Source: NORP233 sp050186825
GTDB taxonomy: Bacteria; Planctomycetota; J058
NCBI GenBank assembly: GCA_050186825.1
Contig: JBFWYD010000062.1
Span: 3,042-67,041 of the forward strand
Direction: 5' to 3'
DNA length: 64,000 bases
Below, piece by piece: positions 42,956-52,047 of the stretch (position 1 is the first letter of the stretch; every line of letters starts with the position of its first letter). The translations under genes and the position numbers were made by a program. Below the pieces are notes generated by a model that did no database searches, was not told where the DNA came from, and saw nothing but the letters and a program-made list of their open reading frames with translations.

Positions 42956-42961
42956 TAGAAT
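42956..42961 (+). promoter_or_regulatory. TAGAAT -10-like element upstream of the FHA gene
   Basis: TAGAAT followed by CCGCGCC. It lies 32 nt before the GTG at 42994 and 42 nt after the efp stop, so the FHA gene has its own promoter candidate. Confidence 0.4.
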
Positions 42962-42993
42962 CCGCGCCGGCCCCTCGCCGGGGCAGAGGTGAT

Positions 42994-43737
42994 GTGGGTC
43001 ATCCCGCGGGCAAAGAGCGCAAGGGCGTCCTCAAGAGCCAGGAGCTGGGCGAGTTCGAGCTCCGCCCCGGGCTGAGCCTGCGCCTGGGTCGCCACCGCGA
43101 CAACGACGTGGTGCTCGACGACGTGAGCGTCTCGCGCTTCCACGCCCGCGTGACCTGGGACGCGGAGCTCGAGCTCCCGGTCGTGTTCGACAACGGGAGC
43201 CAGAACGGGACCTTCGTCGACGAGGTCAAGGTCCGCAGCGCCGAGCAGCTCCGCGACGGGGCCAAGCTCGCGATCGGCCCCTTCGTGCTGCGGGTCGCCC
43301 TCCAGGGCGTGGGCGAGATGCCCGCGATCCTCAAGGACACGGGCGACATGGTCGCGCTCTTCTCCGAGTCCGGGGACGAGCTGGGCGGCGTGATCGGCCC
43401 GGGGCCGCACGGCGTGCGCGAGCTGATGGAGCGGCTCGAGAGCGAGCGGCGGACGGGCACGCTCCAGCTCCGCGCCGAGGTCCAGGCGACCGTCGTCTAC
43501 TGCCTGGGGCGGATCATGACCGCCGACGTCCCTGGCCACGGCCAGGGGCTGCGCGCGCTGGAGCGCATCCTCCAGCTCCGGCGCGGCGAGTTCAGCTTCA
43601 CCCGCGAGCTCGAGCCGCAGGAGGAGGCGCTCAACCTCTGGGTCTCGGACTTCATCCGCTCGCGCGAGCGCCGCGACGACGAGACGACCAAGCGCTTCGG
43701 GCCGACCCAGCGGAGCAAGCGACCCCCCCTGACCTGA
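42994..43737 (+). CDS. FHA domain plus DUF4388-type domain protein
   Basis: 247 aa cytoplasmic signalling adaptor. The FHA domain (about 15-110) has the phosphothreonine-binding residues LRLGRHRDNDVVL, VSRFHARV and NGSQNGTFVD. The second half (about 145-210, REL to RGEFSFTRELE) matches the DUF4388/PatA-N type domain seen in many multidomain signalling proteins. It is expected to bind a phosphothreonine made by a Ser/Thr kinase; one such kinase is encoded at 54151. GTG 42994 follows AGAGG at 4 nt. Domain calls good, partner unknown. Confidence 0.85.
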   Translation: MGHPAGKERKGVLKSQELGEFELRPGLSLRLGRHRDNDVVLDDVSVSRFHARVTWDAELELPVVFDNGSQNGTFVDEVKVRSAEQLRDGAKLAIGPFVLRVALQGVGEMPAILKDTGDMVALFSESGDELGGVIGPGPHGVRELMERLESERRTGTLQLRAEVQATVVYCLGRIMTADVPGHGQGLRALERILQLRRGEFSFTRELEPQEEALNLWVSDFIRSRERRDDETTKRFGPTQRSKRPPLT

Positions 43738-43739
43738 GG

Positions 43740-43774
43740 GCGGCGGTCCGCCGCGCCTGGAGGGCGCGTCCTCC
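43740..43774. terminator. Two GC hairpins between convergent genes
   Basis: GCGGCGG/CCGCCGC (43740-43754) and GGAGG-GCGCGT-CCTCC (43759-43774) fill the 41 nt between the FHA stop and the RlmI-like stop. Either could end transcription in both directions. Confidence 0.5.
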
Positions 43775-43778
43775 GCTC

Positions 43779-45038
43779 CTAGACGCGCGTGACGCGCGCG
43801 AACACCGCCTTGAGGTAGCGCCCCTCGGGCGCGTGCAGGGCGACCGGGTGGTCGGCGGCGGCGCCCGAGATCCGCAGGATCGTCAGCAGGCGCCCCGCGC
43901 GGGCCGCGGCGCCGCGCAGGAGCTCGAGCAGGTCCTCCTCGCTGACCACCCCCGAGCAGGAGCAGGTGCAGAGCAGGCCCTCGTCGGCCAGGGCCTCGAG
44001 CCCGACCCGGTTGAGGTCGGCGTAGGTGCGCAGCCCCTGCTCCTTCTCCTTGCGGTCGCGGGCCAGCTTGGGCGGGTCGAGCACCAGGACCTCGGGGCGC
44101 GCCTCGGGCGGGCGCTCGGCCTGCTGGCGCAGGTAGGGGAAGGCGTCGGAGTGGACGAAGCGGACGCGCGCCTGGTTGAGCTTGGCGTTGCGGACCGCGA
44201 CCTCGATCGCCTTCTCGTCGAGGTCCACCCCGGTCACCTCGCGGGCCTCGCCGCGGAGCGCGGCGTTGAGCGCGAAGCCGCCGGTGTAGGTGCACACGTC
44301 CAGCACGCGCCGCCCGCGGCACAGCCCGGCCAGGAAGGCCCGGTTCTCGCGCTGGTCGCAGAAGAAGCCGGTCTTGTGCCCCTCGCGCAGGTCGACGCGG
44401 AAGCGCACGCCGCGCTCGGTGACCTCGGTCTCGTCGGGGTCCTCGGGGCGCGCCTTGACCCGGAAGCCCTCGATGTCCTGGGCGCGGGTGTCCCCGCGGA
44501 ACACGATCGGGCGCCCCGGGTAGAGCTCCGCCAGGGCGGCGCGGATCGGCTCCTCGAGCAGCGCCATCCCGCGCGCGAAGGCGTCCACGCGGACCACGCC
44601 GCCGAGCACGTCCACCACCAGGCCCGAGAGCTCGTCCCCCTCGGCGTGGACCAGCCGGTAGGCGTCGGTCTCCTCCTCGAGGCGCAGGACGTCGAGGCGC
44701 AGGCGGCGGGCGGCCTCCAGCCGCCGCAGGAAGAAGGCCTGGTCGATCTGCTCCGCGGGGTCGCGGGTCAGGAAGCGCAGGGCGATCGTGACGTGCGGGT
44801 GGTAGAGGCCGCGCCCGAGCGGCTCGTCGTCGGGGCCGCGGACCTCGACCACGCACCCCGCCGGGAGCTCGGGCGGGTCGAGGAGCCGGCTCTTCCACAC
44901 CCAGGGGTGGGGGGAGCCCAGCCGCGCGCGCAGGCGGACGACCTGGGGCCCGTCGGCCTCCGCGCCGCGCGAGCGCCGGCCTCCTCGGGGCCGGCCATGG
45001 GGCCGGCCCTGCTGGTCGCTGCGGGGGCGGCGCGTCAT
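43779..45038 (-). CDS. RlmI-type rRNA (cytosine-C5) methyltransferase
   Basis: 419 aa class I SAM-dependent enzyme of the RlmI/YccW family, which methylates a cytosine of 23S rRNA. An N-terminal PUA-like domain (about 35-115, RLGSPHPWVWKSRL) is followed by GHKTGFFCDQRENR, a Rossmann core with VLDVCTYTGGFAL, VTGVDLDEKAIEV, the catalytic-region LVLDPPKLARDRKEK, and LLCTCSCSG. The N-terminus carries a basic Arg/Gly-rich extension of about 30 residues. The ATG start overlaps the upstream stop (ATGA), making it the last gene of a five-gene coupled operon. Confidence 0.9.
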   Translation of the reverse strand: MTRRPRSDQQGRPHGRPRGGRRSRGAEADGPQVVRLRARLGSPHPWVWKSRLLDPPELPAGCVVEVRGPDDEPLGRGLYHPHVTIALRFLTRDPAEQIDQAFFLRRLEAARRLRLDVLRLEEETDAYRLVHAEGDELSGLVVDVLGGVVRVDAFARGMALLEEPIRAALAELYPGRPIVFRGDTRAQDIEGFRVKARPEDPDETEVTERGVRFRVDLREGHKTGFFCDQRENRAFLAGLCRGRRVLDVCTYTGGFALNAALRGEAREVTGVDLDEKAIEVAVRNAKLNQARVRFVHSDAFPYLRQQAERPPEARPEVLVLDPPKLARDRKEKEQGLRTYADLNRVGLEALADEGLLCTCSCSGVVSEEDLLELLRGAAARAGRLLTILRISGAAADHPVALHAPEGRYLKAVFARVTRV

Positions 45039-45922
45039 CGGCCGCCCGGGATCGGCTCGAGCTGGAAGCAGTGACGGACCACCTGGGGGCTGCCGTCCGG
45101 GCCCTCGGGCGGGAGGCGGTCGATGGCGAGCGCGTTCTTGGAGCGCAGCTCGTTCGTGTGCGCCGCGTAGATGTGCAACGCGCCGGTGCCGTGCCGGATG
45201 CGCGGGAAGGGCAGCCCCGAGGCGGGGAACTCGACCGTGGCGAGCTTGCCCGGGACCCCGCCGGTGTAGCGGGCCTCGTAGCGGAGCTTGAGCGCGCCGT
45301 CCGTGAGCTTGACCCCGACCGGGAGCGCGTAGCTCAGCCGGAGGTCGGGGCCCAGCTCGGGCAGGCGGCGCGGGTCGCGGTCCGTGGGGTCGGGCTTGAA
45401 GCGCACGGACATGGCGCCGCCGCCCTCGGGCATGATCGAGCGGTGCTGCAGCTCCACCCCGCCCGCGAAGGCGGGGAGGAAGAAGAAGAAGCAGCGCAGG
45501 TGCGGGTTGAGGTCGACGTTGGCGTCCACCCGGGCCAGGCTCACGCGCAGCCGGTCGCTCGAGATCCGGGTCAGGCGCTCGACCCAGGTCTTGGCCCCGC
45601 CGCTCGCGTCGGCGACCACCAGCAGGCACACCTGCCCCTTGGCGAAGTCGGGCGCGGGCGGGGCGCCCTCGAGGTCGGCCGTGACGCGCCGCCAGCCGGT
45701 CGCGTCCACGATCACGCGCTTGAGCGGCAGCCCGCGCAGCGTGCGGCGGCGAGTGTCGACCACGTAGCTGGCCAGCGGGGCCACGCCGCCCGCGCCCTGG
45801 GCGCGCGCGGGTCGCGCCCAGCCCAGGATGGAGCCCAGGAGGGGGCCCAGGGGGACCAGGAGGGCGAGGAGCGCCGCGGCGACGGGCCGCGGCGAGGGGG
45901 AGGGGGGACGTCTGGAGCTCAC
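45035..45922 (-). CDS. Exported hypothetical protein, 295 aa
   Basis: Unknown family. An N-terminal signal peptide (PVAAALLALLVPLGPLLGS core, with a likely cleavage near PARAQ) is followed by a predicted beta-rich domain with several Arg/Leu strands (RLRVSLARVDANVDL, LRYEARYTGG). Few Cys. Its GTG start overlaps the upstream stop as GTGA and its stop overlaps the RlmI-like start as ATGA. Probably periplasmic or wall-associated and expressed with the S26-like and TPR membrane proteins. Confidence 0.7.
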   Translation of the reverse strand: MSSRRPPSPSPRPVAAALLALLVPLGPLLGSILGWARPARAQGAGGVAPLASYVVDTRRRTLRGLPLKRVIVDATGWRRVTADLEGAPPAPDFAKGQVCLLVVADASGGAKTWVERLTRISSDRLRVSLARVDANVDLNPHLRCFFFFLPAFAGGVELQHRSIMPEGGGAMSVRFKPDPTDRDPRRLPELGPDLRLSYALPVGVKLTDGALKLRYEARYTGGVPGKLATVEFPASGLPFPRIRHGTGALHIYAAHTNELRSKNALAIDRLPPEGPDGSPQVVRHCFQLEPIPGGR

Positions 45923-46341
45923 TTGCCCTTCTTGCGCTCCCGCTCCGCTTGCTCCTTCTTGCGCTTGGCCTCGTCGAGGCCGCCCAGGTCGTGGGGGTCG
46001 TAGACCGGGAGCGGGAGGGGGAGGGGCTTGATCTCGACCATCTGGGGCGGGTCGATCTTCTTGGCCTCGACCAGGGCGAAGGGGAGCCGGTAGCCGACGT
46101 GGTAGTCGTGCGCGCGCGGTCGGAGCAGGACGACGCGGGAGATGACCACGGCGATCAGCAGGAACAGCGCCAGCACCAGCTTGTCGCGCGCCCACTCGAC
46201 CGTCTTCTTGAGCTGGCTGCGCTCCTCGCGGGCCGCGCCGCTCAGCTCGTACTCCTCCTGGGTGGGCTCGTGCGGGACGCCGCAGGCCGTGCAGTAGGCC
46301 ACGGTCGGGTCGAGCGGGACGCCGCAGTTCCAGCAGTTCAC
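45919..46341 (-). CDS. Zinc-ribbon single-pass membrane protein, 140 aa
   Basis: The N-terminus has a zinc ribbon with two CxxC pairs (NCWNCG and YCTACG). A helical segment, a membrane helix (LVLALFLLIAVVISRVVLL, about 55-73), and a Pro-rich stretch with a Lys/Arg/Glu-rich C-terminus follow. The ribbon is probably cytoplasmic and the C-terminal part outside. GTG start overlapping the upstream stop (GTGA). Function unknown. Confidence 0.7.
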   Translation of the reverse strand: MNCWNCGVPLDPTVAYCTACGVPHEPTQEEYELSGAAREERSQLKKTVEWARDKLVLALFLLIAVVISRVVLLRPRAHDYHVGYRLPFALVEAKKIDPPQMVEIKPLPLPLPVYDPHDLGGLDEAKRKKEQAERERKKGK

Positions 46342-47780
46342 TTGCCCCCCTTCCCCTCGCTGACCTGCTCCCAGAGCCGGACGCGCTCCTGGATCCCGGA
46401 CGAGTCGGGGTGCCCCAGCTCGGCGCTCTTCTTGTAGTACTTCACGCAGTCGGGGCGCTTGATCCAGTCGAGCATCGTCCCCATGTTGCGGTTCCACTCG
46501 GACTCGCTCGGGTAGACGTCCTTGTAGGCCTGGAGCCCCGAGACGCCCTCGCGCGGGTTGTTGTCGTAGAAGAGCGTGGAGCGGTTGTCGACGGCCAGCT
46601 TGAGCAGGCTGGCGCGGCCCTTCTGCTTGCGCAGCGCCTTGGCCACCTCGTCGAAGGCGTAGCGCGAGTGGCGGAGCAGGTCGCTCCGGCGCTCCTTGTT
46701 CACCTCCTTGTCCTGGCGGTAGGCGAGCGCGGCCGCCTGGCCGAGGTTCAGCAGGTAGAGCGGCTCCTTCTCGCGGGTCACGTCGCAGGCCTCGCGGAAG
46801 GCCGTGACCGCGCGGTCGTGGTCGCCCAGGCGGAACAGGGCCTGGCCCAGCGCGTTCAGCACCTCACCGGCCTCGTCGCGGTGCGGGGCGTAGCGCCCGT
46901 ACTGCCCGCCGCGCACCCCGTGGCCGCTGCTGAAGCGCAGCCAGGCCGTCTTCCAGGCGAGCTCGGCCCGCTCGCGCAGGGCCTCGGGGGTGTTCGGCTG
47001 GCAGCCCTCGTCGGCCAGCGAGTAGCGGTAGGCCGCGCGCAGCAGGCGGGCGGGGTCGGCCTCGGGGCCGGCCGCCTCCTCTCCGCGCTGGTCCGAGGCC
47101 TCGGCCGGGAGCGGGTCGGGGCGGAGCGTGAAGGCCCGCACCGCCGCCGAGAGCGGGTCGCGCTCGACCAGGAAGCGCGCCACCGCGAGGTTCCACCAGC
47201 GCGCCGCCTGCCCGGCGCGGGTGGGGGCCACGCTCGGGTCCTTGGCCAGGACCTCCTCCCCCTCCTTGGCCTTGCCGAGCAGGACCTGGAGCGCGCCGCG
47301 CAGGTAGACCACGTCGGGGTGCTCGGGGTCGTTGGCCTGGGCGAGCACCGGCTCGGCCTCGGCGGCGGCCTTCTTCAGCGCGTCGGGCCCGCCCGCCTCG
47401 GCCCGGCGCAGCCGCGCGGACACCAGGCCGAGCACGGCGCTGTTCCGGCCCGGCTCGGCCTCGAGCGCCTCCGCGAACAGGCGCTCGGCCTCCTCGAGGT
47501 CGTCGGGGGTCTTGGCGCGCTCGTACTTGAAGGCCCCGAGCATCACGCTCGCCGTCGCGGTGCGCGTCTCCTTGCGCAGCGCGAGCAGCGGGTCGAGCGC
47601 GTCGCGCCCGCCGCGGGCCAGCGCGCGGCTGGCGGCGTTGAGCTGGTCCTCGCGCCAGATCGCCTGGACCGTGGTCACGGCCAGCGGGATCGTGAGCAGG
47701 CCCACGACCACGGCCGCGCCCAGGTAGGCCATGGCGACCGTGCTGCGGGTGACGATCTTGAGCGCGTCGCCCGCCCTCAC
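46338..47780 (-). CDS. Membrane-anchored TPR-like protein, 480 aa
   Basis: One N-terminal membrane helix (VAMAYLGAAVVVGLLTIPLAV, about 14-34) and then a long helical domain with tetratricopeptide spacing (ALEAEPGRNSAVLGLVSARL, LNALGQALFRLGDHDRA). Topology suggests the repeats lie outside the cytoplasm as a protein-binding scaffold. GTG start overlapping the stop of the S26-like gene (GTGA), and its own stop overlaps the zinc-ribbon gene. No catalytic motif. Confidence 0.7.
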   Translation of the reverse strand: MRAGDALKIVTRSTVAMAYLGAAVVVGLLTIPLAVTTVQAIWREDQLNAASRALARGGRDALDPLLALRKETRTATASVMLGAFKYERAKTPDDLEEAERLFAEALEAEPGRNSAVLGLVSARLRRAEAGGPDALKKAAAEAEPVLAQANDPEHPDVVYLRGALQVLLGKAKEGEEVLAKDPSVAPTRAGQAARWWNLAVARFLVERDPLSAAVRAFTLRPDPLPAEASDQRGEEAAGPEADPARLLRAAYRYSLADEGCQPNTPEALRERAELAWKTAWLRFSSGHGVRGGQYGRYAPHRDEAGEVLNALGQALFRLGDHDRAVTAFREACDVTREKEPLYLLNLGQAAALAYRQDKEVNKERRSDLLRHSRYAFDEVAKALRKQKGRASLLKLAVDNRSTLFYDNNPREGVSGLQAYKDVYPSESEWNRNMGTMLDWIKRPDCVKYYKKSAELGHPDSSGIQERVRLWEQVSEGKGGK

Positions 47781-48304
47781 CTGCGCCTCCGGCTGCGGGG
47801 GCGGGCCTCCTGGGGCGTGAAGCGGTGGCTGATCGCCTCGACCGGGATCGGGCCCAGGTTGCGCGAGTCGAAGCGGTCGGCCCCGTGGCGCCAGCGCTCG
47901 TCGTTGAGCACGAACACGCAGCCCTCGGGCACGATCAGCTCGGGGTAGAACTCGCGCGCGTTCTGGTTGCGCCGGTAGGTGTCCTCCACCTTCTCGTTGT
48001 CCACGAACAGGTCGCGGCCGTCGAGGCGCACGCGCTGGCCCTCGAGCGCCACGATCCGCCCGGTGATCTCGATCTTGGTCCGCGGGAGCTGGAAGCGGAC
48101 CAGCTGGTCCTCCTCGAGGTCGGCCGCGGTCAGCCGGTCGAGGCGGCGCCCGAAGCGGTTGCTCCCCTTCTCGATCTGGGGGGTGTGGAACTGGTGGGTG
48201 TCGGGCTCGTCGAAGGTGACCGCGTCGTAGCTGCGCCACCACCACACGGCGCCGAGCAGGAGCGCGAACAACACCCCCCAGAAGGGCACACCTTCGGGCT
48301 TCAC
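47777..48304 (-). CDS. Signal peptidase I-like (S26) protein, probably inactive
   Basis: 175 aa. An N-terminal membrane anchor (FWGVLFALLLGAVWWW) is followed by a domain with the late S26 signature VPEGCVFVLNDERWRHGADRFDSRNLGPI (split by my reading into box D VPEGCVFVLND and box E DSRNLGPI). In real peptidases the catalytic Ser is in SGSM and the Lys in KRxxGLPGD. Here the matching stretches are KGSNRF and TGRIVALEG, so the Ser may survive but the Lys is Gly. GTG start with AGGAAGGA 6-7 nt upstream. First gene of the five-gene operon. Confidence 0.75.
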   Translation of the reverse strand: MKPEGVPFWGVLFALLLGAVWWWRSYDAVTFDEPDTHQFHTPQIEKGSNRFGRRLDRLTAADLEEDQLVRFQLPRTKIEITGRIVALEGQRVRLDGRDLFVDNEKVEDTYRRNQNAREFYPELIVPEGCVFVLNDERWRHGADRFDSRNLGPIPVEAISHRFTPQEARPRSRRRR

Positions 48305-48479
48305 GGACGGTCCTTCCTCGTGCGGAGCGAGCCCGGATGTTCGGACGCCCGGCGGGGGGTGTCAAGGAACCGGGGTCCACCCGGGCCGGGATGCCATCGG
48401 GATGGTTGATTGCGGCGTCGCGGGCCAGGGATTAAGGTTGGGGCGCGTCGTGTCCTCGGGGGTGGGAAGCAGCCGCAGA

Positions 48480-50711
48480 ATGCGTCCACGCACCGTCCTG
48501 GCTTTGACCCTCGCGCTGGTCGCCGCGGGCGGCGTCCTGGCGCGCCGATCGCCGGCCCAGTCGGCGCCGGCGCAGTCGGCCGAGACGGGCGATGAGCTGT
48601 TCGAGGACCTGCTGCTCGAGGGCGGCGAGCGTGGCGACTTCGCCGCGGCCAAGCTCTTCACCAGCCAGCTCCAGCCCGAGCGCCTGCGCCAGATCATGGG
48701 GGACCGCGAGAACCCCAAGGCGCGGCTGTGCATCCTCCGGGCGCTGAAGCTGGTCGGGCACCAGCGCCCGTCCGAGGCCTTCGAGCTGACCCAGGCCGGG
48801 CTGGGCGACACGGACGCCGCGATCCACGACGCGGCCGTGCGCGCGCTGGGCTTCATCGAGGCGCCCTACACCTACCAGGCGATCGGCAAGGAGCTGCACG
48901 AGCTGCGCTACGCGCGCCCCGAGACGGGCGCCGGCCGGCGCGCGCGCGGGCTGGTGGCCGGCATCGAGCGGCTGCGCTATCCGATGCGCGCCACGGGGGT
49001 CCTGATCGCGGCGCTGGCCGAGCGGATGGAGCCCTCGCTCGAGCAGCAGGTGCGGCTGGCGCTGGAGCGGATCACCGCCCAGCGCTTCAGCAGCCCGGCC
49101 CAGTGGCAGACCTGGTGGAAGGAGATCCGCGACCGCCAGCTCACGCCGTCGGAGTGGCGGCACGAGGTGGGCATGCGCCGCTGGGAGGCGCAGCGCCAGA
49201 TCGAGCGCACGGCCGAGGAGCTCTACGGGCGGCTGCTCGGGGCCCTAGCCGACAAGCCGCCGCGCCTGCTCCAGGAGCTCGAGCGCGGCCTGGCCGAGGA
49301 GCGTGTGCCCGGGATCTGCCAGCGGGCGATCTTCGAGCTGGGGCGGCTGGGCCGGCTGACCGAGGACACCAAGGCCGCGCCCGAGCGCGAGCAGGCGGTC
49401 AAGCTGCTTGTGGCGCGCCTGACCCAGGGCAACGGCGCGGACTACGACCCGACCAAGGCCGAGGTGATCCGCGCGCTGGGGCAGACCGGCGACCGCTCGC
49501 TGCTCCCCGACCTGCGGCGCTTCCTCCACCACGACGCCCCGCGGATGCGCGTGGCCGCGGTCAACGCCCTGGCCGAGCTGGGGAGCGCCGAGGCCGTGGG
49601 CCCGCTGCTCGAGCAGCTCGACCACGAGGACGGCGATCTGGTCCGCGCCGCGCTGATGGCGCTGGGGCGGATCGGCGTCGACGCCGTGGTCGCGCCCGGC
49701 CCGCCCCCGGTCCACGTCTCCGACCGGCTGGTGGCCTTCTGCCGGCGTCAGATGCAGCAGAGCGGGGGCGGCGACGCCAGCCACATCGCGGCCGCGGCGC
49801 GCGCGCTGGGCGCGCTGTGCCGCGGGCGGCCCAGCCCGGCCGTGGTCGACCTCCTGACCCAGCTCGTGCCCAACCCGGGGACCAACGTCCGCTTCGAGGC
49901 CGTGAGCGCGCTCGGCTACCTGCCCGACGCGCGCGCCTTCGCGGTGCTCAACGCGCGCCTCCCCGACGAGCCCGAGGTCCACCTCAAGAAGGAGATCCTC
50001 GGCTCGCTCGGGCGCCAGGCCCAGAGCTCGGTGGCCTTCGTGGGCAGCGCGGTCAAGACGCTCAGCCCCTACCTGTTCACCACGCGCGAGCAGGAGGCCG
50101 CCCTGCGGCAGGTTAGCCACGACAGCCTGATGAGCCTGGCCCGGGGCGACGACCTGGTCGGGCTGAGCGCGATCGTGGGCGAGGTCCTGGCCCAGCCCGA
50201 CCCCAACGCCAAGACCGTGGCCCTCGACTTCCTCGGCGCCAAGGACGCGCTGCCCGAGCCGGGCTCCGAGCGCGTGGGCAAGCTCGACGCGGCCGCGCGC
50301 GCCCGTTACTACGACCTGCTCGCCAAGCGGGCCGGGCTGCGCCTCGAGGCCGAGCCCGCCAAGGCCCTCGAGGACTACTCGACCGTGCTGGCCGGCCGCG
50401 GCCTGCACACGGTCGACGCCATCGACGACGCCTCGCTGCCGATCTTCCTCGGCAAGGCCCGCGCGCTGCTGCTCGTCCCCGAGCGCCGCCCGCGCGAGGC
50501 CTTCGGCATCGCCGAGGCCTGCCTCAAGCACCGCGCCGACGCCGAGACCTGGAGCGTGACGCTGAGCGCCCTGGCCGAGCTGCGCCTGCGCAGCCCCGCC
50601 GAGCTGCCGCCCTTGCTCGAGCGGCTGGAGCCCAAGGTCCAGAAGGCCCCGCCCGAGGTGCGGGAGCGCTTCGCCGCGCTCAAGCGCCCGCCGGAGAAGG
50701 AGTCGAAGTGA
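48480..50711 (+). CDS. Exported HEAT-repeat protein
   Basis: 743 aa. A signal-like N-terminus (MRPRTVLALTLALVAAGGVLA) is followed by helical ARM/HEAT repeats throughout, for example RMRVAAVNALAELGSAEAV, DLVRAALMALGRIGVD, and VRFEAVSALGYLPDARA. Such proteins are scaffolds; no enzyme motif is visible. ATG 48480 is chosen; GTG 48450 in frame would lengthen the N-region by 10 residues. It is divergent from the S26-like operon and overlaps the next gene by 4 nt. Confidence 0.8.
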   Translation: MRPRTVLALTLALVAAGGVLARRSPAQSAPAQSAETGDELFEDLLLEGGERGDFAAAKLFTSQLQPERLRQIMGDRENPKARLCILRALKLVGHQRPSEAFELTQAGLGDTDAAIHDAAVRALGFIEAPYTYQAIGKELHELRYARPETGAGRRARGLVAGIERLRYPMRATGVLIAALAERMEPSLEQQVRLALERITAQRFSSPAQWQTWWKEIRDRQLTPSEWRHEVGMRRWEAQRQIERTAEELYGRLLGALADKPPRLLQELERGLAEERVPGICQRAIFELGRLGRLTEDTKAAPEREQAVKLLVARLTQGNGADYDPTKAEVIRALGQTGDRSLLPDLRRFLHHDAPRMRVAAVNALAELGSAEAVGPLLEQLDHEDGDLVRAALMALGRIGVDAVVAPGPPPVHVSDRLVAFCRRQMQQSGGGDASHIAAAARALGALCRGRPSPAVVDLLTQLVPNPGTNVRFEAVSALGYLPDARAFAVLNARLPDEPEVHLKKEILGSLGRQAQSSVAFVGSAVKTLSPYLFTTREQEAALRQVSHDSLMSLARGDDLVGLSAIVGEVLAQPDPNAKTVALDFLGAKDALPEPGSERVGKLDAAARARYYDLLAKRAGLRLEAEPAKALEDYSTVLAGRGLHTVDAIDDASLPIFLGKARALLLVPERRPREAFGIAEACLKHRADAETWSVTLSALAELRLRSPAELPPLLERLEPKVQKAPPEVRERFAALKRPPEKESK

Positions 50712-51655
50712 GGCGGAAGATCTTCGGCGCCTCCTTCTGGGACCTGGTCGACGCCTTCTTCGCGGCGGCCAGGGAATACGACGAGATCCACTACCTCTAC
50801 GAGCTGCGGGTGCTCACCCACGCCGAGGAGCAGGGGGTCGACCGCGAGTGGCTGCGCCTCGAGGCCGACGAGGTGAGCAAGCTGCTCGACTTCGAGAAGC
50901 TGGGCGCGCTGCGCAGCGGCCCGCTGCACCGGACCAAGGAGGTCAGCCACTCGCTGTTCCGCCAGAAGGGCCGCACGCACAAGTTCGACCGCTACATCTC
51001 GGAGATCTTCCACGACCTCTCGATCCTGCGGGAGGAGCAGTACAAGGTCTCGACCTTCGCCGAGGAGTACCGGCTCGCGAACGAGATGGCCGAGTACGAG
51101 AGCCTGCTCGACGAGGTCCACGAGGACTTCCCCCGGCGCGTGCACGGCATCCAGGCCCTGTTCGCGAAGGCCCAGCTCGAGCTCGAGGGCGTGCTGCGCG
51201 CGCACCGCAGCGACCCGCTCTACCTGCGCTCGCTCTATCTGTTCGGCGACGAGGTCTTCCGCCGCATCCAGAGCTACCCCCAGGGCAAGCAGAGCCACTG
51301 CTGGCAGGTCTTCCCCGGCGGCCCGGCCGAGGCCTGCCTGCTCGCGGCCCGCTCCTTCGCGCAGGGCGGCTTCAAGCCCCAGGCCCTGGCCGTGGTCGAG
51401 GAGGCGATCAAGCTCTCTCAGGTCGCCCCGCCCTACGGCTTCGGCGACGCCAAGCACCTGGCCGAGTTGCACCGCCAGGCCGTGGAGCTCGAGGGCGTGC
51501 TGTCGAGCTACGGCGCGGTGGCCCTGACCGCCCTCGACCTCGAGGTCGCCGCCCCGCACACGGGCGACGACGCGGCCCCCGACCTCGACGTCGACCAGCC
51601 GCAGGACGAGCCGTACGAGGACATCTCGGACGAGCTGGCGACCTGGGCCTCCTAG
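50708..51655 (+). CDS. Hypothetical helical protein, 315 aa
   Basis: Not recognised. Soluble and largely helical, with many Tyr, Phe and Glu residues (EYDEIHYLYELRVL, FDRYISEIFHDLSILREEQY) and an acidic C-terminal tail (DDAAPDLDVDQPQDEPYED). GTG start overlaps the HEAT gene stop as GTGA, with AAGGAG 6 nt upstream, so it is translationally coupled to the HEAT-repeat protein and may be its cytoplasmic partner. No membrane helix. Confidence 0.7.
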   Translation: MRRKIFGASFWDLVDAFFAAAREYDEIHYLYELRVLTHAEEQGVDREWLRLEADEVSKLLDFEKLGALRSGPLHRTKEVSHSLFRQKGRTHKFDRYISEIFHDLSILREEQYKVSTFAEEYRLANEMAEYESLLDEVHEDFPRRVHGIQALFAKAQLELEGVLRAHRSDPLYLRSLYLFGDEVFRRIQSYPQGKQSHCWQVFPGGPAEACLLAARSFAQGGFKPQALAVVEEAIKLSQVAPPYGFGDAKHLAELHRQAVELEGVLSSYGAVALTALDLEVAAPHTGDDAAPDLDVDQPQDEPYEDISDELATWAS

Positions 51656-51710
51656 CGGGTTCGCTCCGGCGGGAGTGAGTTGCTCCGTGGCGCGGCGCTC
51701 TTGGCTCGCG

Positions 51711-51909
51711 CGCGAAGCGAGCCGCGGAAGATCGGGAGCCGGAGCGGAGGCGAGTCCGCGAGCCGGAGCGGAGGCGAACCGATTGAGCTGATGACAGGCT
51801 CGCGAAGCGAGCCGCGGAAAATCGGGAGCCGGAGCGGAGGCGAGTCCGCGAGCCGGAGCGGAGGCGAACCGCTTGAGCTGATGACAGGCTCGCGAAGCGA
51901 GCCGCGGAA
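51711..51909. repeat. 90-bp tandem repeat, about 2.2 copies
   Basis: The word CGCGAAGCGAGCCGCGGAA starts at 51711, 51801 and 51891, giving a 90-bp period. Each unit contains GGCTCGC-GAA-GCGAGCC (7-bp hairpin with a GAA loop) and two internal copies of GAGCCGGAGCGGAGGCGA. It lies between the 315-aa gene and the GH5 gene. Frames through it give only simple repeats, so it is probably non-coding. Confidence 0.85.
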
Positions 51910-52047
51910 ATCCGCCCCTGAGACGATTCCGCGAGCCGCGAGGGGCGCGCGAAAGCCCCAAGGCGTGTCGTGGCGGCGGGCTCTGGCCTGGCACGAGGGT
52001 TGCCCGGGGATCGGTCGTCAGGAGCCGACGCTGGGGACCTGGGACGA
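51910..52047. other. Upstream region of the GH5 gene
   Basis: 138 nt between the tandem repeat and the GH5 ATG. I see no gene, no strong Shine-Dalgarno and no TAGACT-like element close to the ATG. Confidence 0.4.
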
